This document shows positions 48,381 through 56,490 of a DNA stretch of 64,000 nt, piece after piece. Origin of the DNA: Frankia sp. AiPs1 (GTDB taxonomy: Bacteria; Actinomycetota; Actinomycetes; Frankiales; Frankiaceae); the NCBI RefSeq assembly GCF_023716945.1, contig NZ_JAMQQF010000003.1, forward strand, positions 16,966 through 80,965. Reading direction: 5' to 3'. Below the pieces are notes generated by a model. The model had not been told where the DNA came from. It was given only the letters and a program-made list of their open reading frames with translations, and ran no database searches. Positions within the stretch are counted from its first letter, which is position 1. Each line of letters opens with the position of its first letter. The position numbers and the translations under genes are program-made.

Positions 48381-49682
48381 ATGGGCGCCGACGTCCGGAC
48401 GGCTATGCGCGAGGCCCGCCAGAACAGCGGTCTGGAATGGGATAGGTTCGCCCGCGAAGCCGGGTTCTCCCGATCGCACCTGCGTGCGGTCGAGAACGGC
48501 AACCGTGCCGTCACGAGTGACGTCGCCAGGGCCTACGATCGCGTGCTGGGGACCTGTGCGGCCTTCACCGAGATGGTCGACGGTCCGCGGGCGGCACCGC
48601 CGTGGACCAGGCGGGGGACCCTCGAGGTCCTGAGCGATCAAGCCCGTGGAGGTGGTGTGGACCGTCGCGGCTTCGTCCGCACCTCGGGCGCGGCCCTGAC
48701 CGCGATCCTCGGCCACTGGCGTACCGCGGTCGCTGGTCAGTCCGAGCGGCCAACAGGTACGGTCGCGATGCTGCGCGGCAGACCGCCGTTCGGCGCCCCG
48801 GCGCTACTCGACCACATCGGCGACCGGTTGGAGCATCTGAGGCACCTGGACGACGAGCTCGGAAGCGGCCAGATCGCCCGCCTGGCCCGCAACGAACTGG
48901 CGCTGGTGACCCAATTGATCAACGATCGAGGGCTGCCTGAGCGTGCCGAGGCACGCGCGTTGTCACTGGTGGCCGAGGCGGCGCGGCAGACGGCGTGGAG
49001 CCTGTTCGACTCCGACCGCCACGGGCCCGCTGAACGATACTTCGAGACCGCGTTACGGGCGTCGGCGACGGCCGGGGATGTCACCGCCGGTGCGTACGCC
49101 ATGTCGTTCCTGGCCGTTCAGCATTACACGGTCGGCGACCCGCGCGACGCGGTGAACCTGCTGACGTTCGCTGAGGAGTCCGTCGCGGGCCAGAGCACAC
49201 CGCGGATGCGGGCCATGCTCGCGGCGAGGAAGGCCCGCGCCCTGTCCAAGACCGGAGACCGGGCGGCCGTGACCCGCGCCCTTCACCACGCCCGCGACCT
49301 GCTCGAACGCGGACCGCACGACGACGACCCGCCGGTCCTGTACTGGGTGACGCTCGCGGAGATCGAGATGATCGCCGGGTCGTCGGCGCTCGAACTACAC
49401 GACCCGGCCGCCGCACTGCGCTTCTTCACCGCCGCCTCCGACGCCGACTACCCCGGAGACGAGCAGTTCCCGCGCAGCCACGCGATCTACCTGGCGCGAG
49501 CCGCCGAAGCTCATCTGGCGTCGCGTGACCTCGACGCCGCTGTCACCTGCGCCCGGCACGCCACGCGCTGCCTGAGCACGGTGGAGTCAGCGCGGTCGGG
49601 TTCGGCGCTGTCGGGGCTGCGCAGGAAACTGGCGCCGTACTCGGCCAGCCCAACAGTCCGTGACTTCCTACAGGGCGGGTAG
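48381..49682 (+). CDS. XRE-family regulator with TPR-like C-terminus
   Basis: 433 residues from the ATG at 48381, chosen because GGAG sits 6 bases upstream; an ATG at 48333 also exists. HTH: MREARQNSGLEWDRFAREAGFSRSHLRAVENGNRAVTSDVARAYD (about 7-55). The rest is Ala/Leu-rich helical sequence with TPR-like units (ARALSLVAEAARQTAWSLFDSDRHGPAERYFETALRASATAG). Such regulators often control the adjacent operon, sometimes with a small-molecule or peptide ligand. It is divergent from queD and overlaps the HAD gene tail to tail by 15 bases. Confidence 0.85.
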   Translation: MGADVRTAMREARQNSGLEWDRFAREAGFSRSHLRAVENGNRAVTSDVARAYDRVLGTCAAFTEMVDGPRAAPPWTRRGTLEVLSDQARGGGVDRRGFVRTSGAALTAILGHWRTAVAGQSERPTGTVAMLRGRPPFGAPALLDHIGDRLEHLRHLDDELGSGQIARLARNELALVTQLINDRGLPERAEARALSLVAEAARQTAWSLFDSDRHGPAERYFETALRASATAGDVTAGAYAMSFLAVQHYTVGDPRDAVNLLTFAEESVAGQSTPRMRAMLAARKARALSKTGDRAAVTRALHHARDLLERGPHDDDPPVLYWVTLAEIEMIAGSSALELHDPAAALRFFTAASDADYPGDEQFPRSHAIYLARAAEAHLASRDLDAAVTCARHATRCLSTVESARSGSALSGLRRKLAPYSASPTVRDFLQGG

Positions 49683-50300
49683 ACCGAAGACCGCCCGCAG
49701 CTCACCAGCAGTCGCGTCCTCGTCCAACCCCAACAGCACCCTCATGCCCAGCCGCGCCGCGGCGACCAGGTTGTCCTCGGTGTCGTCGACGAACACGCAC
49801 TCCTGAGGCGTCAGTCCGAGCTTGTCGGCGGTCATCTCGAAGATCCGAGGGTCGGGTTTGCGGATCTGGAGATCGGTGGAGAAGACCACCTCGTCGAAGC
49901 TCGCGCGCAGGTCCCACCCGGAGTACGGGTCGTAGGGAGTTCGTCCTAGTGAGTTGGACAGGACGGCAGTCCTGATCCCGGCGGCGCGGGCCTGTTTCGC
50001 GACGTTGAGGACCCGGTAGGCGGGGTAGGCATCGGCGAGGTACCGCGCCATCAGATCGTCGGGCTGCACGCCGATCAGCTTGGCGAACCCTACATTCCAG
50101 TCCCGCTGGCTGATCTGCCCGAGCTCCAGGGCGGCGAACAGGGCCCTCCCAGCCGGGTCCGCCCACCCCCGCAGGAACGTGCCCCTGGCCAGGTTCTCCC
50201 GGTCCTCGAAGTATTCGATGACCTCGACCATGTTGCTGGTCAGCACGCCGAAGAAGTCCAGGATCAACCCGCGCGCCAAAGCCGTCACCTCGCCGAGCAT
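49668..50300 (-). CDS. HAD-superfamily hydrolase
   Basis: 210 residues; start ATG 50300 (MLGEVTALARG). Motif I is LILDFFGVLTSN, where the second Asp of DxD is replaced, as in the DFGGVL-type subgroup. AVLSNSLGRTPYD, STDLQIRKPDPRIFEM and ECVFVDDTEDNLVAA give motifs II-IV. Known members act on phosphate esters or are inactive domains of epoxide hydrolases. It follows the regulator gene in the opposite direction and may or may not belong to the deazapurine locus. Confidence 0.82.
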   Translation of the reverse strand: MLGEVTALARGLILDFFGVLTSNMVEVIEYFEDRENLARGTFLRGWADPAGRALFAALELGQISQRDWNVGFAKLIGVQPDDLMARYLADAYPAYRVLNVAKQARAAGIRTAVLSNSLGRTPYDPYSGWDLRASFDEVVFSTDLQIRKPDPRIFEMTADKLGLTPQECVFVDDTEDNLVAAARLGMRVLLGLDEDATAGELRAVFGLPAL

Positions 50301-50408
50301 AGCGCCGGCCGCCAGGCGGCGGATCTGACTGGACCTCGCTACCGTCAAGGTGTAAATCGACCCGCTCGATCACTCGTAGCAGAGGCGGCCCCTGGTGGGC
50401 AGATCTGG

Positions 50409-50642
50409 CTATGCCCGCGTGACCTCATGAGCTGCGCAGATGTCGAACCTCATGGAACCAGTCCGTAGGCCGGTCGGGTCGGCGGTCTGGGTACCGGGCT
50501 GCTCTGCGTTGGTCTGCCAGCTCGTCCAAGGGAAGTGCCCGCGCATCCACTTCGCACGAGCGTGGATCATGGACGTGGCCGTGAAGCAGCTGTCCGCACC
50601 GACCCGTGAGATCATGGCGCCGCCGCCGCGGTCCCTCGTCAT
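50409..50642 (-). CDS. possible 77-residue protein, uncertain
   Basis: An open frame 36 bases below the flavoprotein stop, same strand. It reads AMISRVGADSCFTATSMIHARAKWMRGHF and ends RFDICAAHEVTRA. Composition (Trp, His, Cys, Met) is unlike random GC-rich frames, but the start has no ribosome site; an internal ATG (AMISRV) is possible. No family recognised. Confidence 0.3.
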   Translation of the reverse strand: MTRDRGGGAMISRVGADSCFTATSMIHARAKWMRGHFPWTSWQTNAEQPGTQTADPTGLRTGSMRFDICAAHEVTRA

Positions 50643-50678
50643 TCGTTTGGTGAGAAAGGTGGTGAACAGAGGGCCGAC

Positions 50679-51215
50679 CTAACTCACTGCGTCCACCGCT
50701 AGTTCCCAGGGAAAAGTTGCAACCTTGGCCCCGCCGGAGCGGGGTGGGTGGGGCTCGAAGGCATCGGGACCGAGGAGGACGGTCACACCGGCCGCTCGTA
50801 GCTCCTCGACGCTTCGGCTGAAGATCCGGTTCGCCGCGAGTGCCTGGTTGACGAACGGCAGCACGGCGATGGGCAGGCCGAGGCCGGTGAGCTCGGCCAT
50901 GACGCTCAAGGGGTATGTGTCGGCTGCCCCGGAGGCCCATTTGTTGATGGTGTTGTAGGTAGCGGGAGCCACGATGACGGCGTCGGCGTCGGGTACCTTC
51001 GCCGGATCGCCCGCCGGCCGGTAGGTGGTACGGACGGGACGGCCGGTCTGTTGTTCGAGGGCCGGTACGTCCAGGAAATGGGTAACGGCTGCAAAGGTTG
51101 CGATGAGCTGCACTGTCCACTCGCGCTGCTGGGCCAGCTCCACGAGTCGGCCGACCTCGCTGGCGGGCCCGGCTCCGCACACCACGACGTACAACACCCG
51201 CCTCGGGCGGTTCAC
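50679..51215 (-). CDS. flavoprotein of the HFCD/PPC-decarboxylase family
   Basis: 178 residues from a GTG at 51215 overlapping the regulator stop (GTGA). LYVVVCGAGPAS is the first strand-loop; ADAVIVAPATYNTINKWASGAADTY corresponds to the PASANT FMN/active-site segment; PIAVLPFVNQALAANRIFSRSVEELRAAGVTVL follows. Family members bind FMN and decarboxylate cysteine-containing substrates (PPCDC, EpiD, MrsD). Its partner and substrate are unknown. Transcribed with the XRE regulator above it, a pairing I believe recurs in actinobacteria. Confidence 0.85.
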   Translation of the reverse strand: MNRPRRVLYVVVCGAGPASEVGRLVELAQQREWTVQLIATFAAVTHFLDVPALEQQTGRPVRTTYRPAGDPAKVPDADAVIVAPATYNTINKWASGAADTYPLSVMAELTGLGLPIAVLPFVNQALAANRIFSRSVEELRAAGVTVLLGPDAFEPHPPRSGGAKVATFPWELAVDAVS

Positions 51216-52426
51216 CTGGGCAGCCCAATTTGCCGGGCCAACTGGCGCAGTTCGGCGAGGGGACGGACGTCGGGGCGCTTGAGAAGATCGCCGACAAGCT
51301 GCTTGCCGACCGGCCGGCACCGTACTTCTTCGGGGGCGATCCGATCGGCATCGAGCAGGGCCCGAGTGGCCCCTGCGGGATCGCCGGCCTGACGGTGGGC
51401 TTCTGCTAGATCAAGCAGGTAGTTGGCCCTGCGCTCGCGGGGAAGTCGGTTCAACCGGACTGGGTCAATGGTTCGCGCGAAGGCCACAGCGGCGGCTCCT
51501 TCGTGCAGCCGGACGAGCGCCGCCAGGCGGTGGAGCTCGACGTTGGTGACGCCGAAGGCGGTCACCCGGTGACTGAAGTCCGGCGCGAGGGTTCGGGCCA
51601 CGGCGTCGGCCTGCTCATGGAGGGCCAGCGCGGTGGCGGCATCGCCTTGGGATGCGGCGGCAATCTCGGCGGGCAGGAGCAACATCCCGTAGAGGGAGGT
51701 CAGCTCAGGATCGCCGGTGATCTCGCCTTCCATGCGATCGGCCATGGCGATGAGCAGGTCCACGGCTTCGGCAAGCTGGCCGGTCTGGGCCATGGCGCGG
51801 GCGACGCTGCGGGTGGCCCGCGCCAGACAGATTGTGTCGCCGGTCTGGCTCGCCAGGTTGATGGCCCGGTCGGCCGCGAGCCAGGCCACATCGGTGGTCT
51901 CGAACTTGAGCAGGGTGGACGACGCCAGGCGGTAGGTCATCACCAGATGGCGAGCGGCCTCCAAGCGGGCGTCATCGCCGTCGAGGGTTCGCACAGCAGC
52001 CTGGGCCTGACCCATCAGACCGGGCAGGACACGGCCCATGACGGTGAAGTGCGAGGACAGCCAGGCTGCGCAGGCATGGTCGACCTGCTGCCGTATCCGG
52101 GTCAGGTCGGGGCTGCGGGTGCTGCCCCGAGGGTCGAGAAGGGCATCGTAGGAACCGAGCGCTGCACGGATGGCCTGCACCTCGGTGCCGTCGAGGCACT
52201 GGGCGGCGCGTTCGGCGGCGTCCTCATCGGTGAGGGCGGCCTCGGGGACGTCCAGGGCAGCGGCAACCCTTTCCAGCATCGGCAGGCGCACAAGATTCCG
52301 CTGCCCGGCTTCGACCTTGTCCACCCAACTGACGGACCGCTCGCAGAGGTCAGCGAGCTGCTGGCGGGTGAGACCGCGCCGCGTGCGCCAGTAGCGCACC
52401 CGCCCGCCGATGCCGCGACTGTCCAT
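51212..52426 (-). CDS. XRE-family regulator with TPR-like C-terminus (second)
   Basis: 404 residues; start ATG 52426 preceded by GGAG. HTH: VRYWRTRRGLTRQQLADLCERSVSWVDKVEAGQRNLVRLPMLERVAAALDVP (about 9-62). The remaining ~340 residues are helical repeats (ATRSVARAMAQTGQLAEAVDLLIAMADRM, HRQAGDPAGATRALLDADRI). Translationally coupled to the flavoprotein. Same architecture as the regulator at 48381 but clearly different in sequence. Likely controls its own operon through the GGACAtttTGTCC site upstream (inference). Confidence 0.87.
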   Translation of the reverse strand: MDSRGIGGRVRYWRTRRGLTRQQLADLCERSVSWVDKVEAGQRNLVRLPMLERVAAALDVPEAALTDEDAAERAAQCLDGTEVQAIRAALGSYDALLDPRGSTRSPDLTRIRQQVDHACAAWLSSHFTVMGRVLPGLMGQAQAAVRTLDGDDARLEAARHLVMTYRLASSTLLKFETTDVAWLAADRAINLASQTGDTICLARATRSVARAMAQTGQLAEAVDLLIAMADRMEGEITGDPELTSLYGMLLLPAEIAAASQGDAATALALHEQADAVARTLAPDFSHRVTAFGVTNVELHRLAALVRLHEGAAAVAFARTIDPVRLNRLPRERRANYLLDLAEAHRQAGDPAGATRALLDADRIAPEEVRCRPVGKQLVGDLLKRPDVRPLAELRQLARQIGLPR

Positions 52427-52982
52427 AACCACTCCACGGATAAGGCACCGCACCGGAACGATCCACCCTGCCACGGATCGTATCGCCCGACCGGGCTGAT
52501 CCCGTCCGGCCCTGGGCCTCTTCCTGAGCTAGGGCCACGGACATTTTGTCCAACCCTGGGGTCCGGATGGCCCCTTAGGTTCAGGCATGTGCTTACCGGC
52601 GGATGTGTCGATCATCACCCAGCCGTGCAGGAGGGAAGCAAATGAAGGCCGCGGTTCCCCGAGTGCCGTTCATGTGGATCCGCTTGGGGAGTGCTGGCGC
52701 TGATCTGTGCCGGTCCTCCGGAGCGGGTCCGCGGATGGAACCGGGACCGCGGTGGGCACGCTGATCGCTGGACAAGACCGGCGGACGGCGAGGCATACGC
52801 CCATTCCCTGTCGAATGTACCGGGTTGCCGGGTCTTGCCCAATAGGCAGGTCGCCGACCCTTGATCGTCGCCGGCTCTGGCCGAGTTGACGGTTCTCTTT
52901 CCCCTTCCCGTCCGCGCCGTCGTCGTCCTCGGATGCGGGCGGGAAGGTTTCCATCAACCTCTCTATTCGATCGGGAAGTGTC
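52427..52982. promoter_or_regulatory. regulatory region with palindrome GGACAtttTGTCC
   Basis: A perfect inverted repeat GGACA-3-TGTCC lies at 52539-52551, 113 bases upstream of the regulator start. On the minus strand it overlaps a TTGGAC hexamer that could be a -35 box, with TAGCTC 16 bases further on. That placement suits an operator for autoregulation. The rest of the region up to 52982 holds only one weak short frame (next entry) and the promoter expected for the rightward gene at 52983. Confidence 0.5.
52642..52764 (+). CDS. possible 40-residue peptide with a strong ribosome site
   Basis: MKAAVPRVPFMWIRLGSAG...ending RWAR. GGAGGG lies 7 bases before the ATG. The peptide matches nothing I know, and high-GC DNA yields such frames by chance. 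Listed because of the ribosome site only. Confidence 0.25.
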   Translation: MKAAVPRVPFMWIRLGSAGADLCRSSGAGPRMEPGPRWAR

Positions 52983-53510
52983 ATGCCCCCGAACTATTCG
53001 ATGCGCCCGCATGATACGGGGATCTTCGACCAGACCGTTGAGACCACGGCTCCCACGGAGCTGTTGGGTAGGGTCCTGGACCATCACGCGCGCCTGGCCC
53101 TGACCGCGGACCAGATCGTGTCGTTGCTGAATCTCCAGGCCGAGTACCGCCGTGGGCGCAGGGACATCGAGCTTGACATGGCCCTGGCCGCGCACGCCGT
53201 GGCGGTTACGCCCGAGGCGCTGACGGCGGATGGGCGTGAGGCGCGCAAGGTCGTCTACGGGCAGCGTGGTGGGTATCTGGCCGCGCTCGAGGCGCGGGGT
53301 GATGAGTACATCGCGAAGGTGATGGCGGTCCTCACCGCGGCTCAGGTGGACACGCTGATGGAGATCTACGTCGAGGAACGGCGGGATCACCTGGAGAAGA
53401 TGACGCAGATCCTGGCCGACGCGGTGGGCCCGCGGTTCGTGCTGGCGGAGCCGGACCCGGACGGCGACGGCTACCGCCTCGTCGACGGCCGGGTTCTCGC
53501 GATGCTCTGA
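52983..53510 (+). CDS. 175-residue helical protein with LTxxQ-like repeats
   Basis: ATG at 52983 after GGGAAG. The segments LALTADQIVSLLNLQAEYRRGRRD and VLTAAQVDTLMEIYVEERRDHLEKM resemble the LTxxQ helices of Spy/CpxP-type proteins, but there is no signal peptide, so it should be cytoplasmic. The C-terminus has an acidic DPDGDGYRLVDG loop. Function unknown. Ends 188 bases before the methyltransferase and could open the rightward operon. Confidence 0.65.
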   Translation: MPPNYSMRPHDTGIFDQTVETTAPTELLGRVLDHHARLALTADQIVSLLNLQAEYRRGRRDIELDMALAAHAVAVTPEALTADGREARKVVYGQRGGYLAALEARGDEYIAKVMAVLTAAQVDTLMEIYVEERRDHLEKMTQILADAVGPRFVLAEPDPDGDGYRLVDGRVLAML

Positions 53511-53698
53511 TCCGGCATCTCCCGCTCGCGGGCACCAGCTATGTGGGTGGTGAGGGCCTCGTGCGGGCGGGTGGTGCCGCCGGCCCCGACGCCTGGCTGC
53601 GCTGGCGCCTTCCTACTGTCTGCCCATCCGCGGCTGTCGGACCTCACCCCTGGGTCCGGGCCGCGGGTGGGCGGGCCCCATCCTGGACGAGGGACGAC

Positions 53699-54559
53699 AT
53701 GATCGACGATGACGGGGGCGGCGGTGCCGCGCCCACCCTGGTTTCCACCTCCTCAATGTGGCCTACGACCGACCTGAAGATCGATGTGCCGCATTCGGCG
53801 CGGATGTATGACTACTACCTGGGTGGGAAGGACAATTTCCCGGCGGATCGGGAGGCCGCGGAGCGCGCTCTGGCCGTGTTTTCTGCGGCTCGGGTGATGG
53901 CGCAGCAGAACCGGGCGTTCATGGTCCGGGTGACGCGGTATCTGGCCGGTGAGGTTGGGGTCCGCCAGTTCCTCGATGTCGGTACCGGGATTCCGACCAG
54001 CCCGAACCTGCACGAGGTCGCCCAGGGCATCGCCGTGGACGCGAGGGTCGTGTACGCGGACAACGATCCGATCGTGCTGACCCACGCCCGTGCGCTGCTG
54101 GCCAGCACCCCGCAGGGCCGGACCGCCTACCTCGACGCCGATCTGCGCGACCCCGAGCGGATCCTGACCGCGGCGGAGTTACAGAGCACCCTTGACCTGA
54201 CCGAGCCGGTCGCGCTGTCTGTCATCGCGATCCTTCATTTTGTCCCCGACGACGCCGACCCGTACGGGGTCGTCGCCCGGCTGCTGGAGGCGTTGCCGTC
54301 CGGGAGCTACCTGGCGTTGACCCATGCGACTGCCGATTTCGACCCGGCGGCGCAGGAGATGGCGGCGACATACCGGGCGCGGGGGATCACCGCGGTCGAG
54401 CGCAGCCGCGCGCAGGTGACCCGCTTCTTCGATGGTCTGGAGCTGGTCGAGCCGGGTGTGCAGGTGGTGCACCGCTGGCGTCCCGACGACCTGACAGCGG
54501 CCCCCGATATCACGGATGCGCAGGTGAGTATCTATGGCGCGCTGGGACGGAAACCGTGA
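53699..54559 (+). CDS. SAM-dependent methyltransferase, pfam04672 (DUF574) type
   Basis: 286 residues from the ATG at 53699 (GAGGGA upstream). HSARMYDYYLGGKDNFPADREAAE is the family N-terminal hallmark; FLDVGTGIPTSPNLHEVAQ is SAM motif I; VVYADNDPIVLTHARALL is post-I; VAILHF-like VIAILHFVPDDADPYG and SYLALTHATADFDP follow. The family is expanded in actinobacteria; substrates are largely unknown. A broken copy of its C-terminal half lies at 4889. First clear member of the coupled operon, overlapping the next gene by GTGA. Confidence 0.92.
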   Translation: MIDDDGGGGAAPTLVSTSSMWPTTDLKIDVPHSARMYDYYLGGKDNFPADREAAERALAVFSAARVMAQQNRAFMVRVTRYLAGEVGVRQFLDVGTGIPTSPNLHEVAQGIAVDARVVYADNDPIVLTHARALLASTPQGRTAYLDADLRDPERILTAAELQSTLDLTEPVALSVIAILHFVPDDADPYGVVARLLEALPSGSYLALTHATADFDPAAQEMAATYRARGITAVERSRAQVTRFFDGLELVEPGVQVVHRWRPDDLTAAPDITDAQVSIYGALGRKP

Positions 54560-55437
54560 GCGGGTTCAGCTGGGATGATCCCCTGCCCGCTATCGAGGTG
54601 GAGGGGGCGGTCGATTCCGAGACGGTGCGGGAGTTGCTGCTGGAGGGGGCCGGTGCGGGCTCGGTCCTGACCCTGTCCAACCAGGACCTGCCGGGCCCGT
54701 GGGCCAGCGCGGGCCAGCCGGTGGAGACGCTGGAGTCGGTGCCGGAGGACTGCGTTGACGGTGTCCTCGCCGTTCAGGGGTTCACCACGGTGCCGGTGCG
54801 GCCCCGGATGGGCCAGATCGCCCGGGTGCTGCGGATCGGGGGCTGGTTCGGTCTGGCCCAGTCGGATCACACCTGTACGTTCGCGGGCCTGCATCTGGGC
54901 GGGTGGACACACCGGGAACGCAGGGAGATCGACGCGGCGCTGCTTGCAGCGTTCCCGCACCAGCGGGGCGCGGTGGTCGAGGAGCTGATCTGGGAGGCCC
55001 GGGAGCAGGACCTGCGCCCGACCCGTCTGCATCTGGGATTCGCCCACCGGCAGGTGAGGGTCGGGGATCTGGATGACTACCTGCGCGACGGGCCTGCGGC
55101 CGGGATACCCGGCCCGCTGGATCGGATCACCGCCGTAGCCGGTGTGAAGCTGGCCGACCGGTACGCCGAGGCGTGGTTGGAGGCGACTGCGGCCGGTCCG
55201 GTGACGGTGTCCACGCCGATGGTCGTCCTGGCCGCGCGACGGGTGGCGGGAGATTCGCCGGCGCCCGTCGCCGGGCCCCCGCGTCGTCTCCCCTCGCTGG
55301 CCGAGCCGATTCGCAGCCCTCGCCCGGAAGCAGAGCGGGCGATCATGGACGCTCTGGGTGAACATCGGCGGCGCTGGGACGACCTGGTCGCTGGGACGCG
55401 CAGCGGGTCCCGGCGGGAACGGGAGGGGTCGACATGA
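54556..55437 (+). CDS. methyltransferase-like protein without a clear SAM motif I
   Basis: 293 residues from a GTG overlapping the previous stop. VRPRMGQIARVLRIGGWFGLAQSDHTC resembles the region after strand 4 of class I methyltransferases (..RVLRPGG..), but no DxGxG loop is visible. C-terminal ~60 residues are Pro/Arg-rich and disordered. It shares layout with the 55502 protein (IARV.R.GGW). May be a catalytically inactive partner of the methyltransferase upstream. Overlaps a 23-codon frame by ATGA. Confidence 0.65.
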   Translation: MSGFSWDDPLPAIEVEGAVDSETVRELLLEGAGAGSVLTLSNQDLPGPWASAGQPVETLESVPEDCVDGVLAVQGFTTVPVRPRMGQIARVLRIGGWFGLAQSDHTCTFAGLHLGGWTHRERREIDAALLAAFPHQRGAVVEELIWEAREQDLRPTRLHLGFAHRQVRVGDLDDYLRDGPAAGIPGPLDRITAVAGVKLADRYAEAWLEATAAGPVTVSTPMVVLAARRVAGDSPAPVAGPPRRLPSLAEPIRSPRPEAERAIMDALGEHRRRWDDLVAGTRSGSRREREGST

Positions 55438-55505
55438 GGCCCACCCGGCCGTCGACCGCCGCCGGCGGGCTCGGGCCCGGCAGCGGGCTGGGCCGCGGCC
55501 GATGA
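55434..55505 (+). CDS. 23-codon linker/leader frame
   Basis: ATG at 55434 overlaps the upstream stop, and its TGA at 55503 overlaps the next ATG at 55502, with GGGAGGGG just before the first ATG. It encodes a Gly/Pro/Arg-rich peptide (MRPTRPSTAAGGLG...). More likely a device for ribosome hand-over than a functional peptide. Confidence 0.4.
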   Translation: MRPTRPSTAAGGLGPGSGLGRGR

Positions 55506-56332
55506 CCGGCGAGGGCGGCCACCGGCCGCGGTGGACGTTCGCCGTGGAGGATCCCCTGCCGCTGCTGGTCGGCGGCGTGGGTTTCCGGGGGCTGGTGTAC
55601 GAGAGGGCCGAGCGGGGGCCCGGTGCGCGGGTGCTAGACCTGGGCGGCGACCCGAAGCTGTCCCGGGAGGTGGCCGAGCACGCCGCCGGCGGCGCCGAGG
55701 TCGTGGTGCTCGCAGGCGACGTCCCGATCTGGAACGGGCTGGTGCTGGACGACGGCGCGGTGGGGCTCGTCGTCGGCAACGACGCGCTGCGGGGCCCGCT
55801 TGTTCCGGCGCTGACCGAGATCGCCCGGGTGGTGCGCTGCGGCGGGTGGGTCAGCCTCATCCAGCCGGCGCATGACCGGGTGTTCACGCCCGCGCTGGCC
55901 GAAGACGGGCCGGTCCCGCCGCGGGTACTGGAAGGCGAGGTGATCTGGGCGGCGCGCGCCGTCGGACTGCTGCCCGTCATGGTCGGCCTGGGATTCCAAT
56001 ACCGTGAGGCTCCGGTCGGCGCCGTCGACGGTGTGCGCAGCCCGGTTACGGCCCTGCCCGTCACGCTCGCGACTCCTGTCGTGCAGATCGACGCGGTCCG
56101 CGTCGATCCGCGTCCGGACCGTACCGTTCCACCGGGCAGCTGGCCCGAGTGGTACGAGGCCTACCGGCGGGCGCTTGACCAGGCCCTCGCCGTGGGGATT
56201 CCGCCCGCCGCCTGGCAGATCGCGCAGGCGATCGGCAACCACCTCGCCCGCGAGAACGACCCGCTCTGCCACTGGCCGAACAGGGTCGCCCCCATGTGGA
56301 CCCCCTTTCACACTCCCGGCGGACCACGATGA
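55502..56332 (+). CDS. methyltransferase-like protein (class I fold)
   Basis: 276 residues; ATG at 55502. GARVLDLGGDPKLSREVAEHA resembles motif I with DLGG in place of DxGxG; EIARVVRCGGWVSLIQPAH corresponds to the strand-4/5 region; EGEVIWAARAVGLLPVMVGLGFQYRE parallels EELIWEAREQDLRPTRLHLGFAHRQ of the 54556 protein. So the two are related. C-terminal part ends in NHLARENDPLCHWPNR. Activity uncertain. ATGA overlap with the next gene. Confidence 0.65.
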   Translation: MTGEGGHRPRWTFAVEDPLPLLVGGVGFRGLVYERAERGPGARVLDLGGDPKLSREVAEHAAGGAEVVVLAGDVPIWNGLVLDDGAVGLVVGNDALRGPLVPALTEIARVVRCGGWVSLIQPAHDRVFTPALAEDGPVPPRVLEGEVIWAARAVGLLPVMVGLGFQYREAPVGAVDGVRSPVTALPVTLATPVVQIDAVRVDPRPDRTVPPGSWPEWYEAYRRALDQALAVGIPPAAWQIAQAIGNHLARENDPLCHWPNRVAPMWTPFHTPGGPR

Positions 56333-56490
56333 CACCGACCTTTGGAGCCGCGATGCCCCCCGATGACGGTGAGACCGACGTGAACGCCCAGATCCTGGCG
56401 GAGTTCCGGCGATTCTTCCGCTTCGGCAAGCTGTGCCTCGGTGCCGGCGCGCTCGTCTCGATCGCGGTCATGCTGTCGAGGGTCCTGTGA
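56329..56490 (+). CDS. 53-residue single-helix membrane protein
   Basis: ATG at 56329 overlaps the previous stop (ATGA). An acidic N-terminus (PPDDGETDVNAQIL) and an aromatic/basic stretch (EFRRFFRFGK) lead into one C-terminal helix (LCLGAGALVSIAVMLSRVL). Could anchor a partner protein of the operon to the membrane. Its stop overlaps the PHP gene start (GTGA). Confidence 0.6.
   Translation: MTPTFGAAMPPDDGETDVNAQILAEFRRFFRFGKLCLGAGALVSIAVMLSRVL

Noticed and set aside
38787..49682. Possible queuosine tRNA-modification operon
   Set aside because: No QueC, QueF, QueA or Tgt is present, whereas secondary-metabolism-type genes are; a preQ0 role would need those genes elsewhere in the genome.
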